Shown: positions 24,371-35,316 of the stretch, piece after piece | Position numbering within the stretch: position 1 is the stretch's first letter | Layout: the number at the start of each line of letters is the position of its first letter | Source: Dillenia suffruticosa | Taxonomy: Eukaryota > Streptophyta > Magnoliopsida > Dilleniales > Dilleniaceae | Direction of reading: 5' to 3' | Length of the DNA stretch: 64,000 nt | Assembly: GCA_033439265.1 (NCBI GenBank) | Contig: JAVTVX010000009.1 | Span: 12,551,109-12,615,108, forward strand | Notes under the pieces: model-generated | What the model was told of the DNA's origin: nothing | Seen by the model: the letters and a program-made list of their open reading frames with translations, nothing else | Databases searched by the model: none | Made by a program: the position numbers and the translations under genes

Positions 24371-25994
24371 ATGCGAGGTGATAAAACCCTAGTTTTCTTA
24401 TAAGAGTGCTTCCGAGATCAGACTATAGAATTCTAAAAAATTGTGAAATCTTATCTGTTTGGAAAGTTCAGATCGTTATGAAGATTTTTTTCCTTATCGA
24501 CTACAATTGTATATCCATTTTAATAAGATTCTCCACATCTTTTTAGGGAAATGAATATCTTTAACCGATTAGGCAACTTGTACCGGGTGTTGAAGAGGCC
24601 AACGGACTGATCGATCGATGTGCTAAACAATCGGTTATCACAAACGATAATTTATTGGTGAGTATCGTGGGATCTGTTGACGTTCGTAGGTTTGACAAGT
24701 TTGGGTCCCACACAATTTAGGTTTTGTACTATCATTTGCCTGCTACTCCTTATGTCACTTCGTAGGAGAGACGTAAAGAGTAAGCCAAAGGTTAATACTT
24801 GGAAAGTTACAAGAGCATTAGTATGTTTAATTCCCAAGTAAATGGTCCCAGAGTAAATGCTTCATGAGAAGTTGAAGAGGTTGAAACTCCTAATTCATTG
24901 TGCATGTTTCTCATTGGATTTTTTCATCTATCCAAAATTACAACGATCACATTTCTGTGGCTATAAATAAGGCTTGTATGACCTTGCATCATCTCAGGGG
25001 GATCTTGCGTACTTTCATGAGTGATTCTACGAGTTTCTTCTGTTGAGTGTTGCACTTTTGAGAAATATCTTGATTATAGGTTTTGAGCCACAAAACCCTA
25101 TAGTTTAGAAAACTTATGTTGATACAAGGTTCCATTAGAGATGGGGCTACTGATGTGAGGTCTCATCATGTCATTTGGTGTTTGGATATCGTGGTGGAGG
25201 CCATCAGGGCTCTCATAAGAGTTCTCGACCTTGTAAAGGGAGAGATATTTATTTTCGAAACTCTCTTCCGAGCTCAGAACCATCGCCCTATTGCATAGGT
25301 GTAGTAGAGGTTGTCTGAAATATTTCTAGGTGCTCTGACGGATCGGGCGATATAAGGAGTTGGGAAACAGAGGAGTTTGGGTATCACAGAGGGTTTGGAA
25401 TTTGATGCATCCTCTTGGTCTCTTTTTGGTCAACTCTTATCTTCTCGAAGTCCTTTCCAACTTCTGTTGGAAAGGGTCTGCAATTTTTACCCTCTTCAAT
25501 TCTACCACTGGAGGGTAGTCGGTGGATTGTAGAGACTTCTATGGTCTTCTGGTCCTAATCGCATAATGTCAAGGATTCATGAACTTTGTCCAGCTCTCAA
25601 TTATTTTTCTATCATAGATTCCTCATGTATCTCTTTCAATGTAATTTGGTTTGACTTAGGGACTTGTAAATTGTATCCGACTATGTATTCTGACATGTAT
25701 TCATCGTCTCTAACGAAAATTTTCTATTTCTTACTTGTTGATCTTTCCTTTGAATAGTCATCTGGCCATTAGTAGTTTGTCGAAGTGAATGACGAGTGTC
25801 GTTGAGTAAATGACTTAACCTATAGGATCTGACTGATAGAGGATTTCTTGGTCGATTGGCTTTCTTACTGACATGATGTAATCCGTGATTGAGAGAATGA
25901 GTTCACTCGAACTGGGGGTTTTGTATGTTTGGTAGCTTAATCGAGTGAGAGGGACATGTATATCTTGTTCGAGAGACTCATCCCTTAATACGTT
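24371..25994. other. Remainder of LTR and 3' non-coding region, undefined
   Basis: No coding similarity. A TATA box-like CTATAAATAAGG at about 24960 on the plus strand is noted. The border between LTR and internal 3' region was not found. Confidence 0.35.
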
Positions 25995-26340
25995 CGTTTG
26001 TTAGATGGGGCGACACTTATCCATTCGGGAAGATGGATTCCAACGATAAGACTCCATGCGGGAGGATGAGGCAACACTGGCCTGTTCAGGGAGATAGATT
26101 CTAGCGATAGGATTCCGTTCGGGAAGACAGGGTAACACTGGCCCATTTAGGAAGATAGATCCCAACTATAGGATTTCATTTAGGAGGACTGAGCGACACT
26201 AGCCCATTAGGGGAGATAGATCTCAATGATATGACTCTATTCGGGAGGACGAGATGACATTGGCCCATTTGGAGAGATAGATCTGACTTCGTTTAGGAGG
26301 ACGGGTGAAACTGACCCATTCAGGGAGATAGAGACCTTAC
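25995..26340 (-). repeat. 61-bp tandem repeat in the Tat-type element's 3' region
   Basis: The core GGGAGATAGATTC (or close variants) recurs at about 26032, 26093, 26154, 26215 and 26276, an exact 61-bp step, with a shortened last unit near 26326. Each unit also contains a CGGGAGGACGAGG-like and an ACACTGGCCCATT-like block. Units differ by scattered substitutions. Tandem arrays in the 3' untranslated part of Tat/Ogre elements are known and have given rise to satellites. Confidence 0.85.
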
Positions 26341-26869
26341 TAGTGGCATGTCCTAAGAAGTATGGGAGCAAATTGATTGGTTAGCACAATAAGGTAAAAA
26401 GCCACGTGGGTTTTACCTGACCATTCGCAGAACAAGATACATTTGTTCGATTAAGAATTAACCCTTATTGATAACAGACATGCAAATTCTTAGAGTTCTA
26501 TGTTCAGGGTATGGCCGAGCTGTCTATGTGATCGAGAGGATAAGTAGCTGGCCGAACTTGTGAGCATGTTTTATAAGGACCTTCCGAATTGGGCGCTAGC
26601 TTGCCCCCTGTTTCCACTTTCCTGAGTGCTAACTCGCTTAATTTTAGCGTTCTCGTTCTGACCAGTCGGTTGTAATATGTTGTCGTTCTCTTAACTGATG
26701 AAGTAGGTCTAGATGTTCGCATAGTGTGGATTTGTTTTGCCCTTCCTCGTATTGGTCTATCCTTAGTGAATGAATCTTAATCTCGACTGAGATAACTGCC
26801 TCGCAATCATATGTTAGGCTTAACTGTGTCTCCCCTGTTGCTGTTCAGGGCTTCATTAGATTAGCCTAG

Positions 26870-27588
26870 AGGATACTAAGAGTTTATCTACCCACTGGCT
26901 TTTAACCTCATCTAGTATGGCTTAGGATCATTCGATTGGTTATTTCTCAAGATCATTGGTTTGTGGGTAGGCAATAGAAGTGAAACGATGTTGGATTTCT
27001 AACCTGTTGCAAAAGTCTCGAAAGCTCCTGTTGTCAAACTGTTTGCCATTGTCAGTGAATAGGACGTGAGATATGTTAAACCTGGTGATGATGAATGTCC
27101 ATACGAAGTGCTGTATTTTGCTGGTAATGATCTGGGCTAATGGTTTGGCTTCTACACACTTTGTAAAATAGTCTATGGCCGCGATTAAGAACATTCGCTA
27201 TCTGATTGCTGGGGAACAACCCTAAAATGTCCATCTCTTATTGCGCGAAAGGCCATGGACTTGCTATCAGGTAGAGCTTGGTGGAGGATTGTCATGGCAC
27301 AGATGAGAAATGTTGACATTTTTTGTGTTTTTTGACATAGTCGTTCACATCGGTTTTCATAGTCGGCCAGTAGTAGCCTTGTTGAAGTGTTTTATTTGCT
27401 AAATTTGGGCAATCTAAATGATTGTCACATATCCTCTTGTAGATTTCTCTGAGAATGTAGTCCCCTCGTTTGGGTGTCAGACACTTCAGATATGGATAGG
27501 TATAGGACTTTTTATAGAGGTCCCCGTTGATGATGGCATATTGGGTGGCCTTGTGCCTTAACCTATTGGCTTCAGAGGGTGAGCTCAA
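26870..27588 (-). pseudogene. Tat-type integrase remnant
   Basis: Minus-strand reading gives an integrase zinc-finger block (27588-27292) with H near NHLDC and the CQHF region, and LQQGYYWPTM before it, typical of Tat integrases. The core follows (27194-26940): AIDYFTKCVEAKPL carries the first catalytic Asp and LFTDNGKQFD the second. The block where NGQ and the catalytic Glu are expected reads NDLEK and then meets stops, so the third acidic residue is not recovered in frame. The stretch between the finger and the core (27290-27195) has stops. In life it would have joined element cDNA to host DNA. It is not functional. Confidence 0.75.
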
Positions 27589-27699
27589 TAGTTACTTGTG
27601 CTTCAGGTAAGCTTCTATGGGGTCTTTCCAACTCAGTAAGCTATTCATCGATAGACTTGTTCAGGTTTTTCAATGCTGGGGTATGGTAGGCTCTCTATG

Positions 27700-29290
27700 C
27701 AGACAGTGTAGTTGGTGACCAATGAGTTAGAGCTAGTTAATTTCGAAAGCGTATCGGCTCGTGCGTTCTCGAATTGAGAAATCTATTGTATTTCTACTTT
27801 GTCGAATGTATCCACTACTTGATTTATCTTGAATAGATACTTTGCCATCGTCTGTTCTCTGGTCTCGTAGACCTTTTTATCTATTTGACAATCAATTGAT
27901 TGCAGATGAAAACTCGTAGATTCAGGGCCTTTAATGACGCTGCGATCCGCAACCTAGTCAGGAGGATTTTGTATTTGGGAAGGTTGTTGGTTGCCAAAAG
28001 GTCAAAACAAATGGCATTTTCAGCTTTCAAATTATCTCGTCCTACTAAGATGAGTCCAGCTCTGTTTTCTGAAGAATTGGATGACCGGTCAACATGAGAG
28101 TCCACTCGAGCTGGGAACGTTCTTTTTTGTCATTGGTAAGGGGTTGCACGATGGACGTCGGTAATGTGCACTTAAGGATAAAGTCTATGAGGGTTTGGCC
28201 TTTAATAGCCGGTCTCGATTGATACTCAATGTCAAACTCATCTAATTTGGTACTCCACTTAATAAGTTGACCTGAGATATCCCTTTTCTACAAGATTTAT
28301 TTCAGGGGTTGGTTGGCCAGCACCATGATGGTGTAGGCTTGGAAGTAAGGCCGAAGACACTTGACGGTGATTACCAAAGCAACAACTATCTTCTCAATAG
28401 GCCTGTAATTCACTTCATACTCATGGAGCATACGATTGACATAGTATATTGGCTTTTGTACAGTGAATTTCTACTTCACAAGGATAAAACAAAGTGCATG
28501 ATCATAAATAGAAATGTAGAAATATAGTTTCTCGCCGGTGACCGGTCGGGAGAGGAGCAGGGGCGTCATGAAATACTCTTTGAGTCTTTCGAATGCAGCT
28601 TGGCACGTAGGCATCCATGCAAACCTCTGAGATTTCTTCAAGGCATTGTAAAAGGGTTTATATTTTTCTCATACTTTTGACATTAATCGGTCCAGAGCTG
28701 CAATTTTGCCCATAAGATGTTACACGTCTTTTACTATTCTCAGCGGTGTGATATCTACTATGACTTAAATTTTCTCCGAATTCACTTCAATCCCCCGGTG
28801 GATAATTAGAAAGTTCATAAACATTCCTAGATGTGATCCTGAAGGTGCACTTGTGGGGTTCAACCTCATATTGTATCATTCTAACGTATAGAATGTTTTC
28901 TCTAGATTCATGACGTGGTCGTCGATATTAGAGCTTTTAACAAGTATGTCATTAACATAGGCCTCCACGTTTATATCGAGTTATTTACTAAAGACCTTAT
29001 TGCCCAGGCATTGAAAGGTTGCTCGAGTATTCTTGAGTCCTAACGGCATGATTTTGTAACAATAGATATCAAACTCCGTAATGAAATTGGTTTTTTTCTC
29101 GTTTTAGGGGGGCCATACATATTTGATTATAACCAAAGTATGCATCCATGAAATTTAAGAGTTGATGACAAAATGAATTGTCAACCAACTTGTCAATATT
29201 AGGGAGGGAATAGCTATCTTCCGGACTGGCCTTATTAAGATCTGTGGAGTCTATGCACATCCTCTACTTTCCGTTTACTTTTTTCACTAC
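27700..29290 (-). pseudogene. Tat-type reverse transcriptase and RNase H remnant
   Basis: RT begins with CIDSTDLNKASPEDSYSLP and FMDAYFGYNQI (29260-29072), clear Tat-type fingers and palm motifs. The catalytic block at about 28945-28962 reads YVND where YVDD is expected, so one metal-binding aspartate is replaced by asparagine (a G-to-A change). RNase H follows: a HVDRSSN block (28105 region) corresponds to its first Asp, then LIDF and ATNN-like segments toward 27880. Frames change and stops occur throughout, for example near 28760 and 28690. The protein would have copied element RNA into DNA. Family identity is firm, activity is excluded. Confidence 0.75.
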
Positions 29291-29749
29291 GACCACGTTA
29301 GCTAACCACTTAGGGTATTTTACTTTTTGGATGAATGATATTGTTAAAAAATTTCGAACCTCTTCTTGTATCATACGTTGGTATTCTAGTGTGAACACTT
29401 TTTTCTTTTCTTGACAGGCTTATAACTGGTGTTCACAGTCAAATTATGGACTATGACCAAAGGATGAATGCCTGACATGTTTTCAGGGGACCACGTAAAC
29501 TTTGGAATGACGTCATACACAATCCATGATTGCCTTTTGAAGGGGCGTCAATAAATGGGCACCGACCTGAACGGTCTGACCGGGTGTGTTGATGATGGGA
29601 ACCTCGATTACCTTCTTTTTCGGTTGAGGTTTTGACTGTTGCTCAGTGTAGTCTTAGAGTTCCATAGTGTCTATTGCTAAGATTTCTCCTGCTCCTCCCA
29701 TTAAGGGGATGGTCAATGGATCGAGATTACCGCGAAGCTTCGCGATCCC

Positions 29750-30190
29750 CTAGAGAGTTCTGAATTTAATCTTCATGTGTCTAGTGCTTGGTAGTGTTTC
29801 AAGACCGTTTAAGTCGGGACGGCCTAGGATGGCATTGTAAGGAGACTGAAGTTTTACCGTATAAAAAGTAGTTCTGGCAATGATATGATGAGAAGGGGTT
29901 TCTAGTGACACAATAAGCAAGATAAGACTTTTTGGTTGTATACATTCACCAGCAAGCCCTCTAATAGGCTGAACGGAATGTTGAAGGTGAGATGGGACAA
30001 AACTCATCTACTAAAATACATCCTAGAAGAGGATGTCATGCTTTGTTCCTTGATCCACGAAGTTCCTCTTGACAAAGTAAGAGCTAATTCTTGCTTTGAT
30101 AATTAGTAGATAATTTCGGCAGCTATCAACCCTTGTCAGATTATCATCATCGAAACTAATTATTGGCCTCATTCTCTTGACTGATGTCAT
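29750..30190 (-). pseudogene. Tat-type aspartic protease remnant
   Basis: Minus-strand reading from 30190 gives KRMRPIISFDDDN, then FVDQGTKHDILF around 30050-30030, the Tat protease active site (family form VDQGSSADI), followed by a stop, then YNAILGRPDLNGLETL at 29845-29800. An ATG sits at 30190, before the first conserved block. No gag coding DNA lies between here and the primer site at 30245-30262, so an internal deletion has removed gag. Confidence 0.7.
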
Positions 30191-30244
30191 GATGGAGAGA
30201 AGAAGATGGCAATACGGGTTAATCGGATCAGGAGATCAGTCTAG

Positions 30245-30262
30245 TTTCCATGGACGGGGAGA
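30245..30262 (-). other. Degenerate primer binding site of the Tat-type element
   Basis: Minus strand CCCCGTCCATGGAAAC resembles the GGCGCCGTCTGTGGGAAC-like site typical of Tat elements, with several changes. It abuts the repeated LTR sequence. Confidence 0.4.
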
Positions 30263-30537
30263 TAGGTTTGGCTCTACAGATAATGCTTCTGATAACTCTA
30301 ATGGGATGACTTGACTGTATGGTGATCTCGAATGATAAGATCTGTAAAAAGACTGCCGGAGGGTATTCTAATAGGGAAACTCTAACACTCAAGTTAGAGA
30401 GTGGTTTTCGAAGGGAAAGAAACAGATTGATATCGAAAGAGAGAGAGAGAGTTTCAGGACTTTGTATGCTTGTATGCCTTTTTTTAGGTCCAAAGGACTT
30501 ATCTGGATGGTAAACGCATTGAATCTTATATATCTTG
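30263..30537 (-). repeat. 5' LTR remnant of the Tat-type element
   Basis: Matches 24082-24350 in order. It stops at TATATATCT exactly where TGTAACACC of chromovirus A starts; the matching point in the left LTR is near 24348. The rest of this LTR is not found on the right of the chromovirus cluster. Confidence 0.65.
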
Positions 30538-33403
30538 TAACACCGACACTGCAATGTCAGTAATATGGTACCGTTTCGAGATATTCTTCAGTTTGTTTAT
30601 ATAGAGAGAGATTTTAGTTATTTAAATTGATTTTTGATTTTACGGTACTTAAATTGAATTTTGGTGTAAAAAAAAAAACCCAAATTGGATTAGGGTTAAA
30701 AAGCCCTAATCTCTTCTTCTCTCTCTCTCTTGCTCTCTCTCACTCCACCTCTTCCCCTTCCTGCGACCCGCCGCCCTCCCTCGCCCGAATTGGCTGCTCT
30801 CCTTCGCTGCGCACCACTACCACCATCTTCTTCTTCTTCTCTTCCTCTCTATCTTTCCCTCTCAGATTCTCTCTCTCTCACTGTTTCTCTCTCTCTTCGT
30901 TGCTCACTCTCTCTATCGCTCACGATCTTCCTCCCTCTAGATCGCACTCCACCGCGGTCTCTCCCTTCTGCCACCCACCACTGCTGCTCCTTTCTCCCGC
31001 GAGCACTACCCCTCCGCAAGCGCGATCGCAGCTCCTTCGCCACAGCACGATCCTCCCCGCGCGAGCCGAGCGCGCGATCTCCCACGAGCTGCGCGATCCC
31101 TGCACGAGCACGAGCGCGCCCCAGCATGAGCGCGAGCGCGCTCCAGTACAACCCTTTGCGCGAGCACAGTGTGCACAGCGCGCGACCCACTGCGCGAGCG
31201 CGCGTGCCTCACAGCCCGCGATCCACTCATTAATGCGATCCACTCGCGAGCGCGAGCCCTAACCTGGGAGCGCACCCCAGCCCGCGAGCTTGAGAGCCCG
31301 CGAGCCCACCAGGGGGCCAGCCCGCCAGCCCACCAGCCCGCGACCAGTTGTTCCCTTCGAGATCTCACTTGCATCTTATTTACTGCAGGCAACAACTATA
31401 ACTGAATGTAATTCTAGGGTTTAGCGTTTAGCAATTAAATTAGTTGCTAATCTTGTTTCAAATTTGGAAATATTACAGACTTTAAACCAGTTCGACGGGC
31501 GAACAAAAGTTAAGTCTGAGATCCGAGAAACCCTAGGTGAGAGAAATGCAATTACTTCAATATTTGAATTAAGTTTGTCGAAATTATGTGGAATTTAGAA
31601 TCGGAAACTATATAATGTTAAATTCGAGAAAAATTAGAGAAAATGAGAAATATTGGAAAATTGATGATTGGTGATCCAAATGATTCGAAAATGATGAAAC
31701 GAAAATCTAGAAAGGGAATTGTGTCAATTAAAGTTGTATTAAATTTGAAAGAAAAATTGAAAATCCCATATTAGACCTTTATTTGATATTAAATTGTGAT
31801 AATTGATTAGGTTTGTCTTTTGGAGACTCGAGGAGTCAATTGGATTGAATTGAAAAATAAGGAGTGATCACCCTCCCTAGAAAGGTGAGTGGAACTCTAA
31901 TATCTTGCATGAAATAGTGAAACGTGTTTTTTGTTGTGTTTTCGATAAAACATGCTTTTGATATTCATTGACTTGACGTATGATATTAAAATCTATTTTG
32001 TGATTATTGGAGTGTTTTAAATTATGTTTACGATGACTATGCATCCATGGTTTGAAATAAAAAAAAATTATGTCATTACTTGAAAATTGATAAATTTCTT
32101 TTTACAGTTGCACTGGTATGCAATTTTGAAATGATTTGATAAAAAGTATTGGCATGCGGATTTCAAATGTTTTGGTAAACTATGTGAGTTGGATGCCCAC
32201 TAGTTATACATGATATGATTTTTTCTTGTGGGACGTTGTGCCCTTGTGATACTATGATGATGACATTGATGATTCCGTAGCTACGAAGGGCATTTGTAGA
32301 GGCATGGGTTGCCCGGATACGCTTCTGCAGGAAGTATCCACAAATGTCATTGATTCTAAGGGCTATAGGCGCGGCCTGTTGAACCCACGATGGGGGAGGA
32401 CGAGTGTGACGCCACCGTCTAGCACCGAGCGGGGTCCTATACACGATGATGAGTTAGCCCCAGCAAACTCATGGCCAACGTTGGGGTAGAGAGCGATTTT
32501 AAAGTCCATACATAATAAAATCTCTGATGTGCCTGTCCTTGGTCATGGTTGACCTTTGCTAGGATTATCTTTGGGTTGCTATACTATTATTTGATTTTTA
32601 AATGGATGCATACATACTTGTATCGTGTGATTGATTAAATGATTTCAAATTGCTAAACATATTATGTTTTGCTGTGAAATATAAATTTTTGTTTCAAATG
32701 ATATTATTTGACACTCCAATGATTCACCCACACTATTTATGCTTGACATTATCCCCCTCACTCACTGGGTATCTTCCCATGATACTCATCCTTCCCTTTT
32801 CCCTCATCTTACAGGATTATTGTTGTGCTGGAATGACGCTTCAGATTTTAGAGATTTTGGTGGATTTGGATGATTCACAACGGTGAGATTTAAGTTTAAA
32901 TTTGAAAGATGAATTCTGTAATTTATTTTCGACTTTGCGAGATTTTGACATTGAGATCCGTAGTTGGCCATGTACTTATTTTGGGATAACTATATAATTT
33001 ATATATATTTAGTTGTGAAACTCTCATACTTCGTTTGCATTGAGGCGACTGTACGTGTTTAAATGTTACTTGAAAAAATTATTGTATATAAGATAAAATT
33101 TAGGTCCACTCGGTGTGGCGGCTGCTCATGCTCTAGTTGGACATGTCAGTAGAGGTCTGTGACTAGGATTGTTGGTAATTTATATAGTCTGTCGTTGTTC
33201 TGGATGTCTGTTGTGGTTGGTAGGTTGTTGCGAGACCGAGATAACCATTTTATTTTATTTACAAGATGATTTTAAATTAAACAGGTTTATTTGTATATGG
33301 GAGACCTTCGATTTATGGGGAGGTCCTGCCCGATTTCTATAAAAATACAGTCGGTATTCAGAGCAACGGGCGGTTGCTCACAAACTCGGTTTGGGGCGTG
33401 ACA
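30538..33403 (+). repeat. 5' LTR of chromovirus A
   Basis: TGTAACACCGACA at the start, GGGGCGTGACA at the end, 2866 bp. The GC-rich core is at about 31010-31350; the AT-rich 3' part matches 41663-43600 inverted and parts of the solo LTR. Frames of 211 codons (30627-31262, +) and others on both strands arise from CT runs and GC-rich repeats and are not taken as genes. Confidence 0.88.
30688..30711 (+). other. LTR hairpin, copy 2 (chromovirus A)
   Basis: GATTAGGGTT pairs with AGCCCTAATC around a 4-nt A loop: ten pairs including one T-G wobble at the variable position. The CT microsatellite follows directly. Confidence 0.55.
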
Positions 33404-33410
33404 ATTCTAT

Positions 33411-33421
33411 TGGTATCAGAG
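33411..33421 (+). other. Primer binding site of chromovirus A
   Basis: TGGTATCAGAG, complementary to the 3' end of initiator tRNA-Met, 7 nt after the LTR end. Confidence 0.85.
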
Positions 33422-33700
33422 TCTCTAGGTTAGAGAAAAGATAGTAGTAAAAGTCTTCCCAAGTATATGAAAAGTCCTCAATGCATTAGAGAGTTTCATA
33501 CAGTCATTTAAAGTCTTATACTTAGCCATAGGCATATAAGTTCATCTATTTTATGAAGTTGGATACATAACGCATCTAATCCGTTATTTCGCATTCAAAT
33601 ACTTTGAATTATAGTTCATTTTTTTAGGGAGTTAGTTACGGAGCAAGTAACCCTAATTCTTGATTTCTATCTAATAAAAATGTATTCTTTTCGTAGAATT

Positions 33701-35141
33701 ATGCCACCTAGATGTGGTAGGAGAGGTTCTAGATTCGCATCCCTTGAGGGTCTTTCAGTACCTGATACACCTAGGGCACCCGAGGCGCCACGAGTGCCAG
33801 AGGATGCTTCCTCTACTTGAACACGCTCACCAACGCCACCCCCAGCACCTCCACCGGTTGTTACAGCGAGATTCCTCCACCACCACTTGATGCGTTGAGG
33901 CGGTGGCAGAAGTGGTACAGTAGATATGGGGCGCAGATACCACCACCTCCACTACAGACTCCAGCGACCGCACCTGCGGCCGTACCTGCTCCTACGACAC
34001 CGGTTCCTCCTTCGATGGTCGGTCCTTCTGTTTCTATTTCGACAGATGAGACGTTGGCTACTTTGAGGCACATCCACGAGCTCACGCAGTTGGTGAAAGA
34101 GTCTCGGTAGCTCGGATGCATAGACTTTTTAGGATTTAGTGATGTCGTAGTGGCGAAACACTGGATCAACAGGATTCGTAGGATCCTAATGGATTTGGGG
34201 TTGTCAGTGGAGTTCAGATTGAGAGTTGCTGAGAGACTCCTCGACAGAGATGTCCTCTCATGGTGGGAGTCTATCCGCGAAAGTGCTACAAAGACCCTGC
34301 GGTGGGAGGACTTTCTATGAGAGTTCGACCGCAGGTACTTCACCCCATTCCAGTAGGACCAGATGAGGATAGAGTTCCTGCACTTACGCCAGGGGACGAG
34401 GTCAGTTTCAGAGTACGAGGCTGAGCTCAAATGACTAACGGCCTTTGTCCCCGACATGGCTACACCGGCTCAGATGAGGTTCAAGTTTGAAGATGGCCTC
34501 CAATTGAGTATCAGAGAGTATATGATAGTAACTCCCTCTTTAACACTATCAGAGGTGATTGATTCAGCATATCGGGTGGAGGAGATCGTCCAGGTGGAGG
34601 CTAGATAGAGGGAGAGTCACCAGAAAAGGAAGACTGGGTCACAGGGTGGACAGTTTTCGAAGAGGGGTAGAGGTTCTAGATATCCCGGAGGTTCTTCTAA
34701 CTTTAGACTAGCAGAACCAGGACAAGGACCTCGACAACATGGTTTTGGGGTACCAGCCCCTAGTGTCTCTACATAGTCTATTACACAAAGATAGCCCTTC
34801 TACCGTAAATGCAGCAGCCACCATGCCTTTGGGGCATATAGAGTACCAGCTACTTGCTTTCGGTGTGGGAAGCAAGGTCACGTTAGGAGTGTTCGTCCCG
34901 ATTTAGGTCGAGGAGGATCGACTTTGCAGAGTCATATTGGTACGTCTGGCATAGGCCATCAGGGGTACCTGTGCACTCAGCTCTTACCGTTCCTCAAACT
35001 GTAGCCGGGAATAATACAGTGTCAGGATCGTCACGACAGTAGCCTAGAGCCCAAGCTCGTGTGTTTGCGTTGACGTAGGAGGACGCATAGGCAAACCCTG
35101 ATATTATTATGGGTAATCCTCCTGCAGATCCCTCAGTGTAG
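33701..35141 (+). pseudogene. Chromovirus A gag remnant
   Basis: Starts at the ATG of MPPRCGRRGSRFASLEGL and ends at TAG 35139-35141. A Pro-rich N-terminal third precedes the retrotransposon gag domain (about 34080-34560). A zinc-knuckle region follows near 34860 (the CFRCGKQGH type). Stops at 34108, 34354 and 34606 are TAG where inverted copy B has CAG, so each is a C-to-T change. The total span (1441 bp) is not a multiple of three, so at least one indel is present. The product would have formed the capsid-like particle. Confidence 0.8.
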
Positions 35142-35312
35142 TACTTTTGTTGTACTTTTTGTATGAGCTTTTCTATATATCATGATGTTGATGTACAATT
35201 TTGACTAATTAAAGTTTTAGAAATTTAACTAATTTGATATATATATATATATATGAATTTGTCTATTTTTCTTCGCATTTTAAATATCTTTAATATTTTT
35301 CCTATGTTTAGG
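35142..35312 (+). other. Intron-like AT-rich spacer between gag and pol of chromovirus A
   Basis: About 170 bp, AT-rich, with a (TA)n run (35239-35254) and ending TTTTTCCTATGTTTAG, which looks like a polypyrimidine tract plus AG. GTACC and the ATG of the protease frame (35317) follow. Copy B keeps the spacer in the same place with a better tract (CTTTTTCCTACTTTTAG). Whether it is spliced is unknown; a GT donor giving the right phase was not found. Confidence 0.5.
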
Positions 35313-35316
35313 TACC

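Larger units (their letters stand above)
24079..30537 (-). mobile_element. Tat-type Ty3/gypsy element lacking gag, interrupted by chromovirus A
   Basis: Minus-strand pol remnants read in the order protease, reverse transcriptase, RNase H, zinc finger, integrase from 30.2 down to 26.9 kb. Sequence near 24082-24350 is repeated at 30267-30537 (for example CTAACACTCAAGTTAGAGA at 24199 and 30383), giving the two LTRs. The right one (5' LTR) is cut at 30537, where the LTR of chromovirus A begins. Downstream of integrase lies a long non-coding 3' region with a 61-bp tandem array, as in other Tat/Ogre elements. Gag is absent: protease starts about 70 bp from the primer site. Every coding block has stops. 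Confidence 0.75.

Noticed and set aside
30627..31262. 211-codon frame with Ser/Leu-rich start
   Set aside because: Lies in the CT-microsatellite and GC-rich part of the chromovirus A LTR; no domain.
33861..34457. 198-codon minus-strand frame
   Set aside because: Antisense to the gag remnant of chromovirus A, whose family identity is clear on the other strand. A similar antisense shadow occurs at 40894-41295 in copy B.
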